33,812 bases of DNA. It comes from an uncultured Aquimarina sp. GTDB taxonomy: Bacteria > Bacteroidota > Bacteroidia > Flavobacteriales > Flavobacteriaceae. The position numbers and the translations under genes were made by a program. This document shows, one piece after another, positions 22,620 through 31,749 of the stretch (position 1 is its first letter; each line of letters begins with the position of its first letter). The DNA is taken from contig NZ_CANMQT010000023.1 in assembly GCF_947500065.1 (NCBI RefSeq), positions 1 to 33,812 of the forward strand, given 5' to 3'. The notes beneath the pieces were generated by a model that worked only from the letters and a program-made list of their open reading frames with translations, searched no databases and was not told where the DNA came from.

Positions 22620-24062
22620 ATGGAGCTATCAAAATCTTTAGAGATTACAGAAACACCAATTATGACCAACGCATTTGGTCATCGCTTAAAGAGTAGCATA
22701 GGCAATGCTTCTTCTTCTTTTATTTTGCTAGGAACATTTCTATTGTTGTTTGGTGCTGCATCATTATTCTATTTTTTACAACCATATTTTGAAGAAATTC
22801 ATTTAGAAAGAATGAATACGGTTTGGGGAATTAGTTTGATGGTAGCTGGTATTTCTTTGTTATTGATTAAAGTTAGTTTTTTAGCCTATATTTTATATTT
22901 ATATCTACGTTATAAAACGATCGATACAGTGTCTGATCAAGAATTACCTTTGTGTACAGTAATTGTTCCTGCTTATAATGAAGGAGAATTAGTATATAAA
23001 ACACTTCATAGCCTAGCCGAAAGTGACTATCCGATCGAGAAATTACAGATTATTTCTATTGATGATGGCAGTCAGGATGATACTTGGCAATGGATGAAAA
23101 AAGCAAAAAGCGAATTAGGCAGTCGTGTTTCGATCTATCAACAACCAGAGAATAGAGGAAAAAGACATGCATTATACAGAGGGTTTAACCTTGGTACGGG
23201 CGATGTGTTTGTTACAGTGGATAGCGATTCTATAGTAAAAAAAGATACGCTACGTGTTATGACTTCTCCGTTTGTAACTAATGAGGAGTGTGGAGCAGTA
23301 GCTGGCAATGTACGTGTATTAAATAGAGATAAAGCATTGATCCCAAGAATGCTTAATGTTAGTTTTGCTTTTAGTTTTGAGTTCATTCGTTCTGCACAGA
23401 GTGCATTAGGTTCGGTACTATGTACACCAGGCGCTTTATCGGCGTATCGTAGAGAAGCGATTATGAACTGCCGAGCAGCTTGGATTACACAAACATTTAT
23501 GGGGCAAGTTTCTAAAATAGGCGAAGACCGCGCCATGACAAATATGATCCTAAAACAAGGATATAAAGTATTATTCCAACGTAAAGCATACGTGTATACG
23601 AACTGTCCGGAACGCTATAAGAATTTATATAAAATGTTTATCCGTTGGGAACGAAGTAACATTCGAGAGAATCTTGCGATGAGCAAATTTGCATTTAGTA
23701 ATTTTAGAGAAGGATCTAAAAATGGTACAAGAATTCTGTTATTAAACCAATGGTTAAAAATGACAATGGCATATCCTGCTACCTTATTAATGTTATTTTT
23801 TGTTTTTACATATCCAGTTTTGTTCTTTAGTTCTACACTAGTGAGTATTTTATTCTTTTCTAGTATTCAAGCATTTTTCTACGCTAAGAAACATAGTTTA
23901 TCTGAATCCCTTTGGGCGTATCCGTATAGTATATTTTATGCTTTTACATTATTCTGGATCACTCCATATGCCATCGCAACAGCAGGAAGAAGCGGTTGGC
24001 TTACTCGTGACCTAACTAAAAAAGAATTAGAAGAACAACAACAAGTAGTTCCTGTATCCTAA
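22620..24062 (+). CDS. Hyaluronan/chitin-synthase-like GT2 glycosyltransferase
   Basis: A 480-aa membrane protein. Two N-terminal helices (about 33-53 and 68-97) precede the GT-A domain: VIVPAYNEGE (114-123), DDGSQDD (148-154), DSDS with D201/D203, the acceptor-site GEDR (301-304) and the RW motif IRWERSN (341-347). Three or more C-terminal helices follow (382-402, 404-421, 433-455). This is the NodC/HasA/cellulose-synthase style of processive beta-glycosyltransferase, which makes and extrudes a polysaccharide. No export or modification partners lie nearby, so the sugar is unknown. GAGAGGT sits 14 bp before the ATG. A good terminator follows at 24259. Confidence 0.88.
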   Translation: MELSKSLEITETPIMTNAFGHRLKSSIGNASSSFILLGTFLLLFGAASLFYFLQPYFEEIHLERMNTVWGISLMVAGISLLLIKVSFLAYILYLYLRYKTIDTVSDQELPLCTVIVPAYNEGELVYKTLHSLAESDYPIEKLQIISIDDGSQDDTWQWMKKAKSELGSRVSIYQQPENRGKRHALYRGFNLGTGDVFVTVDSDSIVKKDTLRVMTSPFVTNEECGAVAGNVRVLNRDKALIPRMLNVSFAFSFEFIRSAQSALGSVLCTPGALSAYRREAIMNCRAAWITQTFMGQVSKIGEDRAMTNMILKQGYKVLFQRKAYVYTNCPERYKNLYKMFIRWERSNIRENLAMSKFAFSNFREGSKNGTRILLLNQWLKMTMAYPATLLMLFFVFTYPVLFFSSTLVSILFFSSIQAFFYAKKHSLSESLWAYPYSIFYAFTLFWITPYAIATAGRSGWLTRDLTKKELEEQQQVVPVS

Positions 24063-24258
24063 ACATATTAATTACCCTTTTATTTTGATTAACCAATCTG
24101 TTTATTTCCGTTTCAGGGTTCTGAAAATTTTACCCCCAATAAGTTTTTAGACCCTGAGGAGATATGCATATTATTCTTAATGAGATATTTTAAATAGTAA
24201 CACCAAACTCAACTATATTTTTTTGCTTATCAAATTAACTATGATAACCAACCTACTA

Positions 24259-24292
24259 AAAACTCTTCCTTTCCCAAATTAGGAAGAGTTTT
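24259..24292 (+). terminator. Intrinsic terminator
   Basis: A 12-bp perfect stem AAAACTCTTCCT / AGGAAGAGTTTT with a 10-nt loop lies about 200 bp after the glycosyltransferase stop. The T's at the 3' end belong to the stem, so it can also work on the other strand. The rest of 24063-24474 shows no gene. Confidence 0.8.
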
Positions 24293-24474
24293 GCTATGTA
24301 TACCGAAGGCATATTATAGCCATCTTTTCAGATGCTTTTCCATATACTTTGTGGTCTGGTTTTTTCTAGATCAGAAGGCTGTTTTTGGGTAAAAAAAACG
24401 CATACATATCATTATTATATGAGTAGTTTTTATCGTATATTTAGTAGACATATAAATCTTAAAATCATATCGAT

Positions 24475-24657
24475 ATGGAATTTATGGAAATTAAAGATAA
24501 GGAAGGTAAATTACACTATATCAATCCTGATCATATATCGGCTATTACGGAAGTTAATGGTCATTGTAAAATTAATTTAATGGGGCAGGATTATATTTTG
24601 ACAGGAGAAAATCTAGAAACTGTGAAGCTACATTTAATGTCTTTTAAGCATTATTAG
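24475..24657 (+). CDS. 60-aa protein, FlbD-like strand pattern
   Basis: A short soluble protein: EFMEIKDKEGKLHYINPDHI, SAITEVNGHCKINLMG, then QDYILTG and ENLETVKLHLMSF. The order strand, turn, 'INPDHI', strand-turn-strand, helix is like FlbD and similar SH3-like small proteins that Bacteroidetes often encode, but the match is by pattern only. No good ribosome site is visible. An overlapping longer frame from 24332 is in another phase and lacks protein-like composition. Confidence 0.6.
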   Translation: MEFMEIKDKEGKLHYINPDHISAITEVNGHCKINLMGQDYILTGENLETVKLHLMSFKHY

Positions 24658-25030
24658 TTCTGTTAGTTTTCAATCCGTTATCTTTTTTAAAACTATCATC
24701 AAGCGATTAATTTTTTAGTTAGCTTCAAAGTACTATATAAAAACCTCTCCTTTTGTAAGTATCATAACATGCTTCTTGCATATGTCTATAAGTGCCATAT
24801 AGGCTTGACCAATTTTTATTTTCTCAATTGAATGTCTCAATTATTATGATAGAATAATCACGTATTTATACTCATGAATTTACGTGGAATTCTCCCTATT
24901 TTTATACAAAGCTCATTATAAGTTTATAAGGAGAATTAATTGTATTAATAGTAGCGTCTATTTTATACAATTTCACGCAATAGTAAACGAATGTTCTTTT
25001 TATAAGAATACTTAAAAACACACTTTAGAC
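24658..25030. other. Gene-free A+T-rich leader
   Basis: No gene is seen. An AATTCTCC (24888-24895) and GGAGAATT (24930-24937) inverted repeat with a 34-nt spacer is the only notable structure. The promoter of the phosphoesterase gene at 25031 should be here, but no clear consensus box was found. Confidence 0.4.
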
Positions 25031-26611
25031 ATGGCTGATTCAACTCAAGAAAGTAGTAACGCATTAGATAGTTTCGATAATGTGGTCGTACTAATGCTAG
25101 AAAACCGATCCTTTGATAATTTACTAGGTAACCTTTATATAGACGGAGTACCTGAGGGTAAAACTTTTGAAGGTTTACAAAATTATCCTAATGAAATGCC
25201 AGTGCCTCCAAGGGCAGTTGATTATGATACACATAAAACTGTTCCGATACAAACTGCTCAGGATTTTCACCAACCTTTTCCGGATCCAGGAGAAGTATAT
25301 CAGCATATAAATACTCAGCTATATAATTTTGTGAACCAGGATAATATAAATATTCCGGAACAAGATATGGTATCTCCTTATAATATTCCTAATCCAATCC
25401 CTCCGGATAATAAGCAAATGTTGGGCTTTGTGAATGATTACATTAACAGATTACAAGCGTTGGATAATAAAAAATACCCTCAGTTTGATAAAGCTACTTT
25501 TGATTTGTATAAGGTAATTATGCAAGTTTATATGCCTTCTCAGGTAAGTGTTCTTTCTACATTGGCAAAAGAATTTGCAGTATTTGATCATTGGTTTTGT
25601 TCAGTGCCCAGTCAGACTTGGTGTAATAGGGCTTTCTGGCACGCAGCAACTTCTGGTGGACAAGTAATTAATCCAGGAGAAGATAAAGGTATTATAGGAA
25701 ATATAGAAGGTATGAAAGACTGGATTGAAAATGTCTGGTCTCAGAAAACCTTGTTTGAACTTATGGAAGATGCTAAAGTAAGTCATGGCATTTATACAGA
25801 AAACCCGGTTTCTCTTACTACTATTGTAAATGGACCTTTTAAAAATGAAAATGTAATTCATACTGGAGATGAACTTTCTGAATTTAAAGAGCACGTAGCG
25901 AATGGATCATTACCTCAGTATACATTTATTGAACCTAAGTTTTTTGGACAACATAATGATCAACATCCTTCTTCTCTTTCTGGTTTAATTGATGGGCCTA
26001 CAAAAGTTGGTTCTGTACTTTTAGGAGAAAACTTGATTTGGGATGTGTATAATACGATTTTCATGAATGATACCTATAAAAACAATACCTTATTGATTAT
26101 TACTCATGATGAACACGGAGGTTGTTTTGATCATGTGATTCCAGGACCTGCTATTCCTCCGGTTAAAGGAATGAAAGGACAAAAAGATTTTACTTTTGAT
26201 AGACTTGGTGTTCGGGTTCCTATGGTAATGGTGTCTGCACATATTGCTCAGAATACTATTATGAATGATGTGTTTGATCATACTTCTTTTATTCGTACTA
26301 TGTGTAAGAAATGGAATATGCCACATTTAACTGACAGAGATAAAAATGCTAAAAGTTTTGAGCAAGTTTTCAGCAGTTCAACAAGAAGTTTCCCTGTTAT
26401 AGAAAAGCATGTAATTCCAGCAGTAGAAGAAAGTATCTATCATAAGGATGATTTGAATGATCTACAAAAATCAATTTTGTTAGGAGCTTCTTTCCTTGCA
26501 AAACGCAATTGTGAGGGATCATCACAAGAAGTTGATATCGATAGAGCAAAACAGATCTCGACAGTAGGTGACGCAATAAGTTTTTTAAAAGGAATAAAAG
26601 ACTTGATATAA
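25031..26611 (+). CDS. AcpA / phospholipase C-type phosphoesterase
   Basis: A 526-aa member of the alkaline-phosphatase-superfamily 'phosphoesterase' family (bacterial phospholipase C and Francisella AcpA). Diagnostic motifs are VVVLMLENRSFDNLLG (18-33; E24, N25 and S27 by the metal site), FDHWFCSVPSQTWCNRAFWH (185-204), FIEPKFFGQHNDQH (299-312), THDEHGGCFDHV (358-369) and GVRVPMVMVSAHI. It cleaves phosphate mono- or diesters, such as phospholipid head groups. Unlike the classical enzymes it lacks a signal peptide, so it may be cytoplasmic or secreted by an unusual route. The C-terminal 60 residues are helical. Monocistronic. Confidence 0.92.
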   Translation: MADSTQESSNALDSFDNVVVLMLENRSFDNLLGNLYIDGVPEGKTFEGLQNYPNEMPVPPRAVDYDTHKTVPIQTAQDFHQPFPDPGEVYQHINTQLYNFVNQDNINIPEQDMVSPYNIPNPIPPDNKQMLGFVNDYINRLQALDNKKYPQFDKATFDLYKVIMQVYMPSQVSVLSTLAKEFAVFDHWFCSVPSQTWCNRAFWHAATSGGQVINPGEDKGIIGNIEGMKDWIENVWSQKTLFELMEDAKVSHGIYTENPVSLTTIVNGPFKNENVIHTGDELSEFKEHVANGSLPQYTFIEPKFFGQHNDQHPSSLSGLIDGPTKVGSVLLGENLIWDVYNTIFMNDTYKNNTLLIITHDEHGGCFDHVIPGPAIPPVKGMKGQKDFTFDRLGVRVPMVMVSAHIAQNTIMNDVFDHTSFIRTMCKKWNMPHLTDRDKNAKSFEQVFSSSTRSFPVIEKHVIPAVEESIYHKDDLNDLQKSILLGASFLAKRNCEGSSQEVDIDRAKQISTVGDAISFLKGIKDLI

Positions 26612-26679
26612 ACCTGAATTCGACGTAAGAAAATATATGAAAACAAACTAAGAAACTGAAAATTAGTTCTTTTTAGTTT

Positions 26680-26797
26680 CCTCTCCCTCTGGGAGAGGAT
26701 TAAGGTAAGGGTTTTTGATGTGAAAACCCTTTTCTTAACTCCAACGCTCCTTCCCGCCCATCGCTATGCGCTGTCGTCCAAGGAGAAGGGACTTGAT
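26680..26797. repeat. Palindromic intergenic element with terminator-like hairpin
   Basis: CCTCTCCC (26680-26687) pairs with GGGAGAGG (26691-26698). AAGGGTTTT (26707-26715) then pairs with AAAACCCTT (26723-26731) and is followed by TTTCTT, so the second hairpin could terminate the phosphoesterase transcript. The sequence up to AAGGAGAAGGGAC is comparatively G+C-rich and resembles the widespread flavobacterial CTCTCCC...GGGAGAG intergenic elements. The rest of 26612-26977 is empty. Confidence 0.6.
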
Positions 26798-26941
26798 TAG
26801 GTCTTAAGGTACTGAATAATAGTTGTTATTATATCGAATTCACGTTATAAATAGTGGTATTGATATCATTTTTTTTTGAATATTGAAATGAAGTTCACCT
26901 GGCAGTGAAAGAAGTGAAATTATGTTATTAATTACGAATCT

Positions 26942-26949
26942 TATATTTG
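26942..26949 (+). promoter_or_regulatory. Likely -7 box of the YARHG gene
   Basis: TATATTTG is a full match to TAnnTTTG. It lies 28 bp before the ATG at 26978, a typical distance for this phylum. No clean TTTG -33 box was found. Confidence 0.55.
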
Positions 26950-26977
26950 TAATACCAACTAACCAATCTCATCTTTT

Positions 26978-27715
26978 ATGAAAAATAGTATACTCTTTTT
27001 TCTTTTGCTACTTGCAATAAACGTGCAAGCCCAGTTAGAAGATTGTTCGGCTTGTGATACGATATCATATACATCAAAAGATATTTCAAAAAATAGTTTA
27101 TATGACCTCCAATTGCTACGGAATGAGATTTTTGCAAGGCATCAGTATATTTTTAAAGATGAACGTTTGTTAGAATATTTTCAGGAATATTTGTGGTATC
27201 AACCTGATTATAACAATCCCGCAGAAGTACATCTGAACTCGATAGAGAATTCAAATATTACACTCTTTAAAAAAGCAGAGGGAAGTATTAAAAAGAAAAG
27301 GCAAAGATTATTCAGTGAATTAAGTGAGTTAAAAAGAGTGCTGAAACAAAAAGATACGATTACCATTAGTCTTTTTATGAACAATGCACTAGAAAAACAA
27401 GAAAACCTAGATGGTGTTATTAATGAGTTAAATACGATCTTTTCTAAAATAGAACTTAGAGATGTTAACTGGTATAGAGATACTGCTATTTATAGCGTAT
27501 CAATAGATAATGGATTTTTAATTCGTAAAACAGAACTGCGTATTGATGGCGATGATGTTAGGCTGAGTACCGGAGATTTAACACATTCAGAAATTATGAA
27601 AGAGCCATTTAAATATGGGAGTAATTACTATTCTGAGAGCGAATACAGCTCTATCTGGATTTTTAAATTTGATGGACAGCAATTGAGGCTAGTGGAACAT
27701 ATTGTTGCTGGTTGA
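26978..27715 (+). CDS. Exported YARHG-domain protein
   Basis: A 245-aa protein with a signal peptide (MKNSILFFLLLLAINVQAQ). Residues about 40-98 are a YARHG domain: LYDLQLLRNEIFARHQYIF, ERLLEYFQEYLWYQPDY, and VHLNSIENSNITLFKK. The signature Y-A-R-H-G is FARHQ here. The domain is found extracellularly in many bacteria and is thought to act in cell-wall or peptide interactions, without known activity. Residues 105-160 form a charged helix pair, and 160-245 is a beta-rich tail (DVNWYRDTAIYSVSID, SSIWIFKFDGQQLRLVEHI). It is convergent with the LytTR regulator, whose stop is 22 bp away. Confidence 0.88.
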   Translation: MKNSILFFLLLLAINVQAQLEDCSACDTISYTSKDISKNSLYDLQLLRNEIFARHQYIFKDERLLEYFQEYLWYQPDYNNPAEVHLNSIENSNITLFKKAEGSIKKKRQRLFSELSELKRVLKQKDTITISLFMNNALEKQENLDGVINELNTIFSKIELRDVNWYRDTAIYSVSIDNGFLIRKTELRIDGDDVRLSTGDLTHSEIMKEPFKYGSNYYSESEYSSIWIFKFDGQQLRLVEHIVAG

Positions 27716-27737
27716 TTAAATTACGATACTAAAATTC

Positions 27738-28454
27738 TCAGAATTGATGATTCCCAATGGTTTCAAAAAAAGATTTTCGATACGTATTTCCAATAGGTAA
27801 TTCTTGATTTTTAATCCAGATAGTATCGTTGTCAATTTTATCAATGTGTTTTATGGAGATAATATAGGATTTATGTATTTGTATAAAACTGGAAGCGGGT
27901 AAAGTCTCTTTAAAATGTTTTAATGTATTATAGGTGATGATTTGTTGATCATGTAGATGTATCGCTATATAGTTTTTAAGACTTTCTATGTATCTAATAT
28001 CTTTTAGAAACACCTTTGCGTACTTGTTCTTTCCATCTGTCTTAAAAAAGAAAAAATCATCTGTATGATCACTACTTATGGGAATATCTGTAGTATGAAT
28101 TTCTTTTATTTTTGATACGGCTTTATAAAAACGTTCAAACTCTATAGGCTTTAATAAATAATCTATTGCAGCTACCTCATAGCTGTCTAAAGCAAATTGA
28201 GGATAGGCTGTACTAAAAATGATTTTGGTTTTTTTATCAATGATTTTCGAAAGCTGTATCCCAGTGATTTCTGGCATTTGTATATCCAATAAAACTAGAT
28301 CAATGGATTCACTTTCTAAATATTTTAATCCTTCTAAAGGATTTGTAAAAGTGTTCTTTAGTTCTAAAAAAGAAACCTTGGTGATATACTTCTCTAATAA
28401 CCGAATAGCTGCCGGTTCGTCATCAATGATTACACACGTAAATAGATTATTCAT
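27738..28454 (-). CDS. LytTR-family response regulator
   Basis: A 238-aa LytR/AlgR-type regulator. Receiver domain (1-120): acidic pair D11/D12, phospho-acceptor D57 (LVLLDIQMP), the switch region IIFSTAYPQFALDSYEVAAI and the Lys in YLLKPIEF. LytTR DNA-binding domain (130-235): FFFKTDGKNKYAKVFLKDIR, YIESLKNYIAIHL, FIQIHKSYIISIKHI and LPIGNTYRKSFFETI. It follows the LytS-type kinase by 18 bp in the same transcript, so they form a cognate pair. Typical targets in Bacteroidetes are unknown from sequence alone. Confidence 0.93.
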   Translation of the reverse strand: MNNLFTCVIIDDEPAAIRLLEKYITKVSFLELKNTFTNPLEGLKYLESESIDLVLLDIQMPEITGIQLSKIIDKKTKIIFSTAYPQFALDSYEVAAIDYLLKPIEFERFYKAVSKIKEIHTTDIPISSDHTDDFFFFKTDGKNKYAKVFLKDIRYIESLKNYIAIHLHDQQIITYNTLKHFKETLPASSFIQIHKSYIISIKHIDKIDNDTIWIKNQELPIGNTYRKSFFETIGNHQF

Positions 28455-28472
28455 TATAAGAGAATTATACGC

Positions 28473-29513
28473 TTAGAGCGTAAGTTTTAAATAGGCCTCA
28501 AATTGGTTTTCACTTTTTTGATGCTCTAAAATAAAATTATCCTTGTAGATAACCTCAAGTCTTTGCCTAATATTTTTGGTTCCAATACCGGGTTCTGTAT
28601 AGATCTCTGAGGTATTGATATAATTTTTAGTCCTTAATTCTAATATAGTATCATGGACTGTTAGCGTTATACTAGCTGGACGGTTCTTATCATTTATAAT
28701 ACCGTGTTTACAGACATTCTCTACAAAGTGTATTAATATAAGTGATGGTATTTTTTGAGTATGTATAAATCCATCAATATGCAGTAGTACATGAAAATTA
28801 TCTTCATATCTACGCTTAAAGAAATATAGATAATCTTCAATAAAGGCTAATTCTTTATTTAAATCAGCCAGATCATCATTGGTTTCATAGGTAACGTATC
28901 TTAATAACTTTGATAGTTTTAGAATATCACTAGCAGTTTTTGGTTTATCATCATATAATTCTTCGTAAAAATTATTTAATGTATTGAATAAAAAGTGTGG
29001 ACTTATTTGTGATTTTAGAACAGAGAGCTTCGCTTTTTCGTGTTCGATCTGTAAATGATGTATCTCTTCTTTATTCTCATTATATCTAAAAAATAAGCAT
29101 ATAACAGCACTTACCAGGCAAACTCTTAGTGTATAATAAAATGAATCAAAAGAGTAATTGAGGACAAGTTCTGATACTGGAATTCCAAAGAAGTAATTAT
29201 GTATTCCTATAATATTATATAATATAATTTCTTCTAGCAGAAATCGTATTCCCGCGAATAAAACTATCATCGCGATAAAAGAAAAGAAGTAGTGCATATA
29301 CTTTTTCTTAAATAAAAATCGAGGTACACTGTATATATAGTTTACAGCATAGACAATTAGCAATGAAATTGTAAATGTCGTTTTAAATAAAAATAAACCA
29401 AGGCTCGAAGAAAAAATAGCTTTATCAGCAATTATATAATCACCAAGAACATCTAAAATTAGTATCGTTATTATAATCAGTACGTTGTAAAGAAATTCCT
29501 TTTTTGTATTCAT
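28473..29513 (-). CDS. LytS/YehU-type sensor histidine kinase
   Basis: A 346-aa membrane kinase with four hydrophobic segments (about 9-27, 38-60, 74-96, 128-143) and no separate sensor domain. The His_kinase region reads LKSQISPHFLFNTLNNFYEE, with phosphorylated H173. The ATPase part has the N-box LIHFVENVCKHG (N266) and a G-box GIGTKNIRQRLEVIY (309-323). The usual D-x-G-x-G box is reduced to a short NYINTSEIYTEPG stretch, as is common in this family. It is first in a two-gene operon with the LytTR regulator. Any signal is probably sensed within the membrane. Confidence 0.92.
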   Translation of the reverse strand: MNTKKEFLYNVLIIITILILDVLGDYIIADKAIFSSSLGLFLFKTTFTISLLIVYAVNYIYSVPRFLFKKKYMHYFFSFIAMIVLFAGIRFLLEEIILYNIIGIHNYFFGIPVSELVLNYSFDSFYYTLRVCLVSAVICLFFRYNENKEEIHHLQIEHEKAKLSVLKSQISPHFLFNTLNNFYEELYDDKPKTASDILKLSKLLRYVTYETNDDLADLNKELAFIEDYLYFFKRRYEDNFHVLLHIDGFIHTQKIPSLILIHFVENVCKHGIINDKNRPASITLTVHDTILELRTKNYINTSEIYTEPGIGTKNIRQRLEVIYKDNFILEHQKSENQFEAYLKLTL

Positions 29514-29720
29514 AGATCAAAAGTACTTCGAAAATTGTATTGTTTTTTAGAATTAATACGACTCCTTGTTTTTATGGGATGAATTATTGGTTTGGTACAA
29601 CAAATACTATTGTTTTATAATATGTCTTATTCATATAATGATCATATATGTTGGTGTAAAATTTATATAGGACATAGGATAAGACGATAACATTGTATAG
29701 AATTTAATAAATAACATATA

Positions 29721-30590
29721 ATGAAATACAGTCTATTATTACTCGCTAGTATCAGTATTGGTCTTTTTACAACCAAAACAACCGCTCAAAAAGTATCTAA
29801 GGAAAATGAAGGAATCCTGAAACCATATGCAAGCTATTATCCAAAACAGAAAACAAAAGTTCTGGTGGTGGGTACCTTTCATTTTTCATATCCAGGTTTG
29901 GATTATACCAAAACCAATGAAGATGATAAAATTGATGTTCTAAAAGAACCTAAAAAGTCAGAAGTAGCCGCATTAGTAGCATATATAAAGAAGTTCAAAC
30001 CAACAAAAGTGGCTATAGAAGCAAAAGAAGATTGGGGAATGGATAAAAAATATGAAGAATATAAGGCAGGAAAACATAGAGATGTTAGAAATGAAAGTTA
30101 TCAATTAGGAATGCGTATAGCAAATGACCTTAACCATGATAAGATATATTCTATAGATGCTAAAACCTTTAGCTCAGAATTAGAGGAAAAGTATCCAAAG
30201 ATGATGAAGGAACTAACAGAAGAGTATGATTTTAAGTCAGAAGATCCTTATACAAAGATGGTTCAGAAGTCATTTGATGAATCCACTAAATTCCCTTCTA
30301 AAGTAAAGATCCTAGACTATATTAAATACATGAATACTATCGAAGGACATAGAAACAATTATGGCGCTTATTTAGTTGGTGATTTTAAGTTGAATGACAA
30401 TAGAGGTGCAGATTTTTTATCAGTTTGGTGGTACAATAGAAACCTGAGGATATTTAGAAAAATTCAAGAGATAGATCAAACTAAAGAAGATAGAATACTG
30501 GTAATTGTAGGTAACGGACATGCGTCTGTATTAAGACATATGATTGAGTATTCTCCTGAGTATGATTTTATAGAGTTTAGTAGTTTGTAA
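29721..30590 (+). CDS. Exported DUF5694 protein (TraB/EreA-like fold)
   Basis: A 289-aa protein with a signal peptide (1-22, ending TTAQ). The DUF5694 signatures are VLVVGTFHFSYPG (near 45-57), PTKVAIEAKEDWG and the C-terminal IVGNGHASVLRHMIEYSPEY. The GTxH...E arrangement is that of the TraB/erythromycin-esterase/ChaN-like superfamily, whose members bind metal or haem and cleave ester or peptide bonds. The catalytic status here is unknown. ATAACATATA precedes the start with no strong ribosome site. A long hairpin follows at 30637. Confidence 0.85.
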   Translation: MKYSLLLLASISIGLFTTKTTAQKVSKENEGILKPYASYYPKQKTKVLVVGTFHFSYPGLDYTKTNEDDKIDVLKEPKKSEVAALVAYIKKFKPTKVAIEAKEDWGMDKKYEEYKAGKHRDVRNESYQLGMRIANDLNHDKIYSIDAKTFSSELEEKYPKMMKELTEEYDFKSEDPYTKMVQKSFDESTKFPSKVKILDYIKYMNTIEGHRNNYGAYLVGDFKLNDNRGADFLSVWWYNRNLRIFRKIQEIDQTKEDRILVIVGNGHASVLRHMIEYSPEYDFIEFSSL

Positions 30591-30636
30591 ATCTTACAAT
30601 CTCAAAAAAATCTTATAATTACGATCATTCTTAACT

Positions 30637-30683
30637 TGTTTCAAAGACTCATTAATACTATACTTTAATGAGTCTTTGAAACA
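30637..30683. terminator. Long hairpin between convergent genes
   Basis: TGTTTCAAAGACTCATTAA (30637-30655) pairs perfectly over 19 bp with 30665-30683, leaving a 9-nt loop. It lies between the stop of the DUF5694 gene and the stop of the desaturase gene. The 3' T-run is weak on both strands, but position and length fit a bidirectional terminator. Confidence 0.7.
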
Positions 30684-30745
30684 GGTTTAGGATGATATTT
30701 TCTTATACAATACTTTAGGCAAAATTAATTTCACCAATTAATCCA

Positions 30746-31492
30746 CTATTTAACAGTAATAGCACTTTTCTTTAGCTTAATGATTCGTAATCGATCTAAG
30801 ATTACCATTATAAAGTAGGTAGGATCAATCTCGTGCCATCTTACGCCACCAAAATTAGCTCTGCCGCTATGTTTATGATGGTTATTATGATAGCTTTCGC
30901 CCATCATTAAGAAATCAATTGGTAATAAGTTTTTAGAAGTATTATCAACCTTAAAATTTGTATATCCGATAATATGACCAAACCAATTAATAATAACTCC
31001 GTGTATTGGAGCCATAAAGAAAGCTACTGGTAGAAATAACCAATGCCACCATACGGTAGCAAAAAAGTAGAAAAACACAGTATATCCTAATCCCCATGCA
31101 ATTCTAGAGAAATTAGAGCTAGCAAAAGCATCAAAAGATTTCCATTGAGGAGCATTTTTGGTGAATTTTGTATCCAGTGAAATTCTATTATTATTAATAT
31201 CCTGGTAAATACTTTTAGTACGCCACATCATACTGAACATATTGCTATCATATTTAGGCGAATGCGGGTCTTTTTCTGTATCTACAAATGCATGATGCAT
31301 GCGATGCATTACACCATATCCGTAGGCACTTAGGTAATTTGATCCTTGACAAATCCAAGTAAGAAAAAAACATGCTTTTTCAGTAAAATTAGACATGGTA
31401 AATGTTTGATGTGCTGCGTATCTATGTAAAAAGAAACTTTGAAAAAATAGACCTGTATACCATAATACAAGCATGAAAATTAGAATAGCCAT
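30746..31492 (-). CDS. Acyl-lipid/acyl-CoA desaturase
   Basis: A 248-aa membrane di-iron desaturase. The three histidine boxes are HRYAAH (23-28), HRMHH (63-67) and HNNHH (202-206), with an extra NWFGH (169-173). These supply the eight or more ligands of the delta-9 desaturase family. Hydrophobic segments lie at about 2-20, 41-58, 132-150 and 152-170. It is short compared with eukaryotic enzymes but normal for Bacteroidetes. It introduces a double bond in fatty acyl chains, probably for membrane fluidity. A good -7 box lies at 31587-31594. It is divergent from the RetSat-like gene. Confidence 0.9.
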   Translation of the reverse strand: MAILIFMLVLWYTGLFFQSFFLHRYAAHQTFTMSNFTEKACFFLTWICQGSNYLSAYGYGVMHRMHHAFVDTEKDPHSPKYDSNMFSMMWRTKSIYQDINNNRISLDTKFTKNAPQWKSFDAFASSNFSRIAWGLGYTVFFYFFATVWWHWLFLPVAFFMAPIHGVIINWFGHIIGYTNFKVDNTSKNLLPIDFLMMGESYHNNHHKHSGRANFGGVRWHEIDPTYFIMVILDRLRIIKLKKSAITVK

Positions 31493-31586
31493 TTTTTATT
31501 TATCGTTGAGTTCGTAATGATTTCGATTTCTGCGGATTCCTGTTAAATAAAATAATCTCCTTTTTAAGATTTTAATTTTAACGGAG

Positions 31587-31594
31587 CAAAAATA
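31587..31594 (-). promoter_or_regulatory. -7 box of the desaturase gene
   Basis: Read on the minus strand it is TATTTTTG, matching TAnnTTTG. It lies about 95 bp upstream of the start, giving a leader of roughly 90 nt. No clear -33 element was found. Confidence 0.5.
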
Positions 31595-31709
31595 CACATA
31601 TATACTAGATGTATATTGTTATACTTTAGTTATATTTTTCATAATACGCGTTATTATGATATCAGTGAAAATACATCATCATTGATAGGAATGGTAACCA
31701 GAATCTTCT

Positions 31710-31717
31710 TAATTTTG
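31710..31717 (+). promoter_or_regulatory. -7 box of the RetSat-like gene
   Basis: TAATTTTG matches TAnnTTTG and ends 32 bp before the ATG at 31750. The -33 box is not obvious; ATTG at 31682 is a little too far. Confidence 0.5.
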
Positions 31718-31749
31718 GGAAACAACTTATATAACAAACCAATAAATAT

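Noticed and set aside
22505..22696. 63-aa frame before the glycosyltransferase
   Set aside because: It overlaps the glycosyltransferase start in another phase, begins in a repeat-rich leader, and has no domain.
24332..24580. 82-aa frame over the 60-aa gene
   Set aside because: It is out of phase with the more protein-like 24475-24657 frame and has unusual composition.
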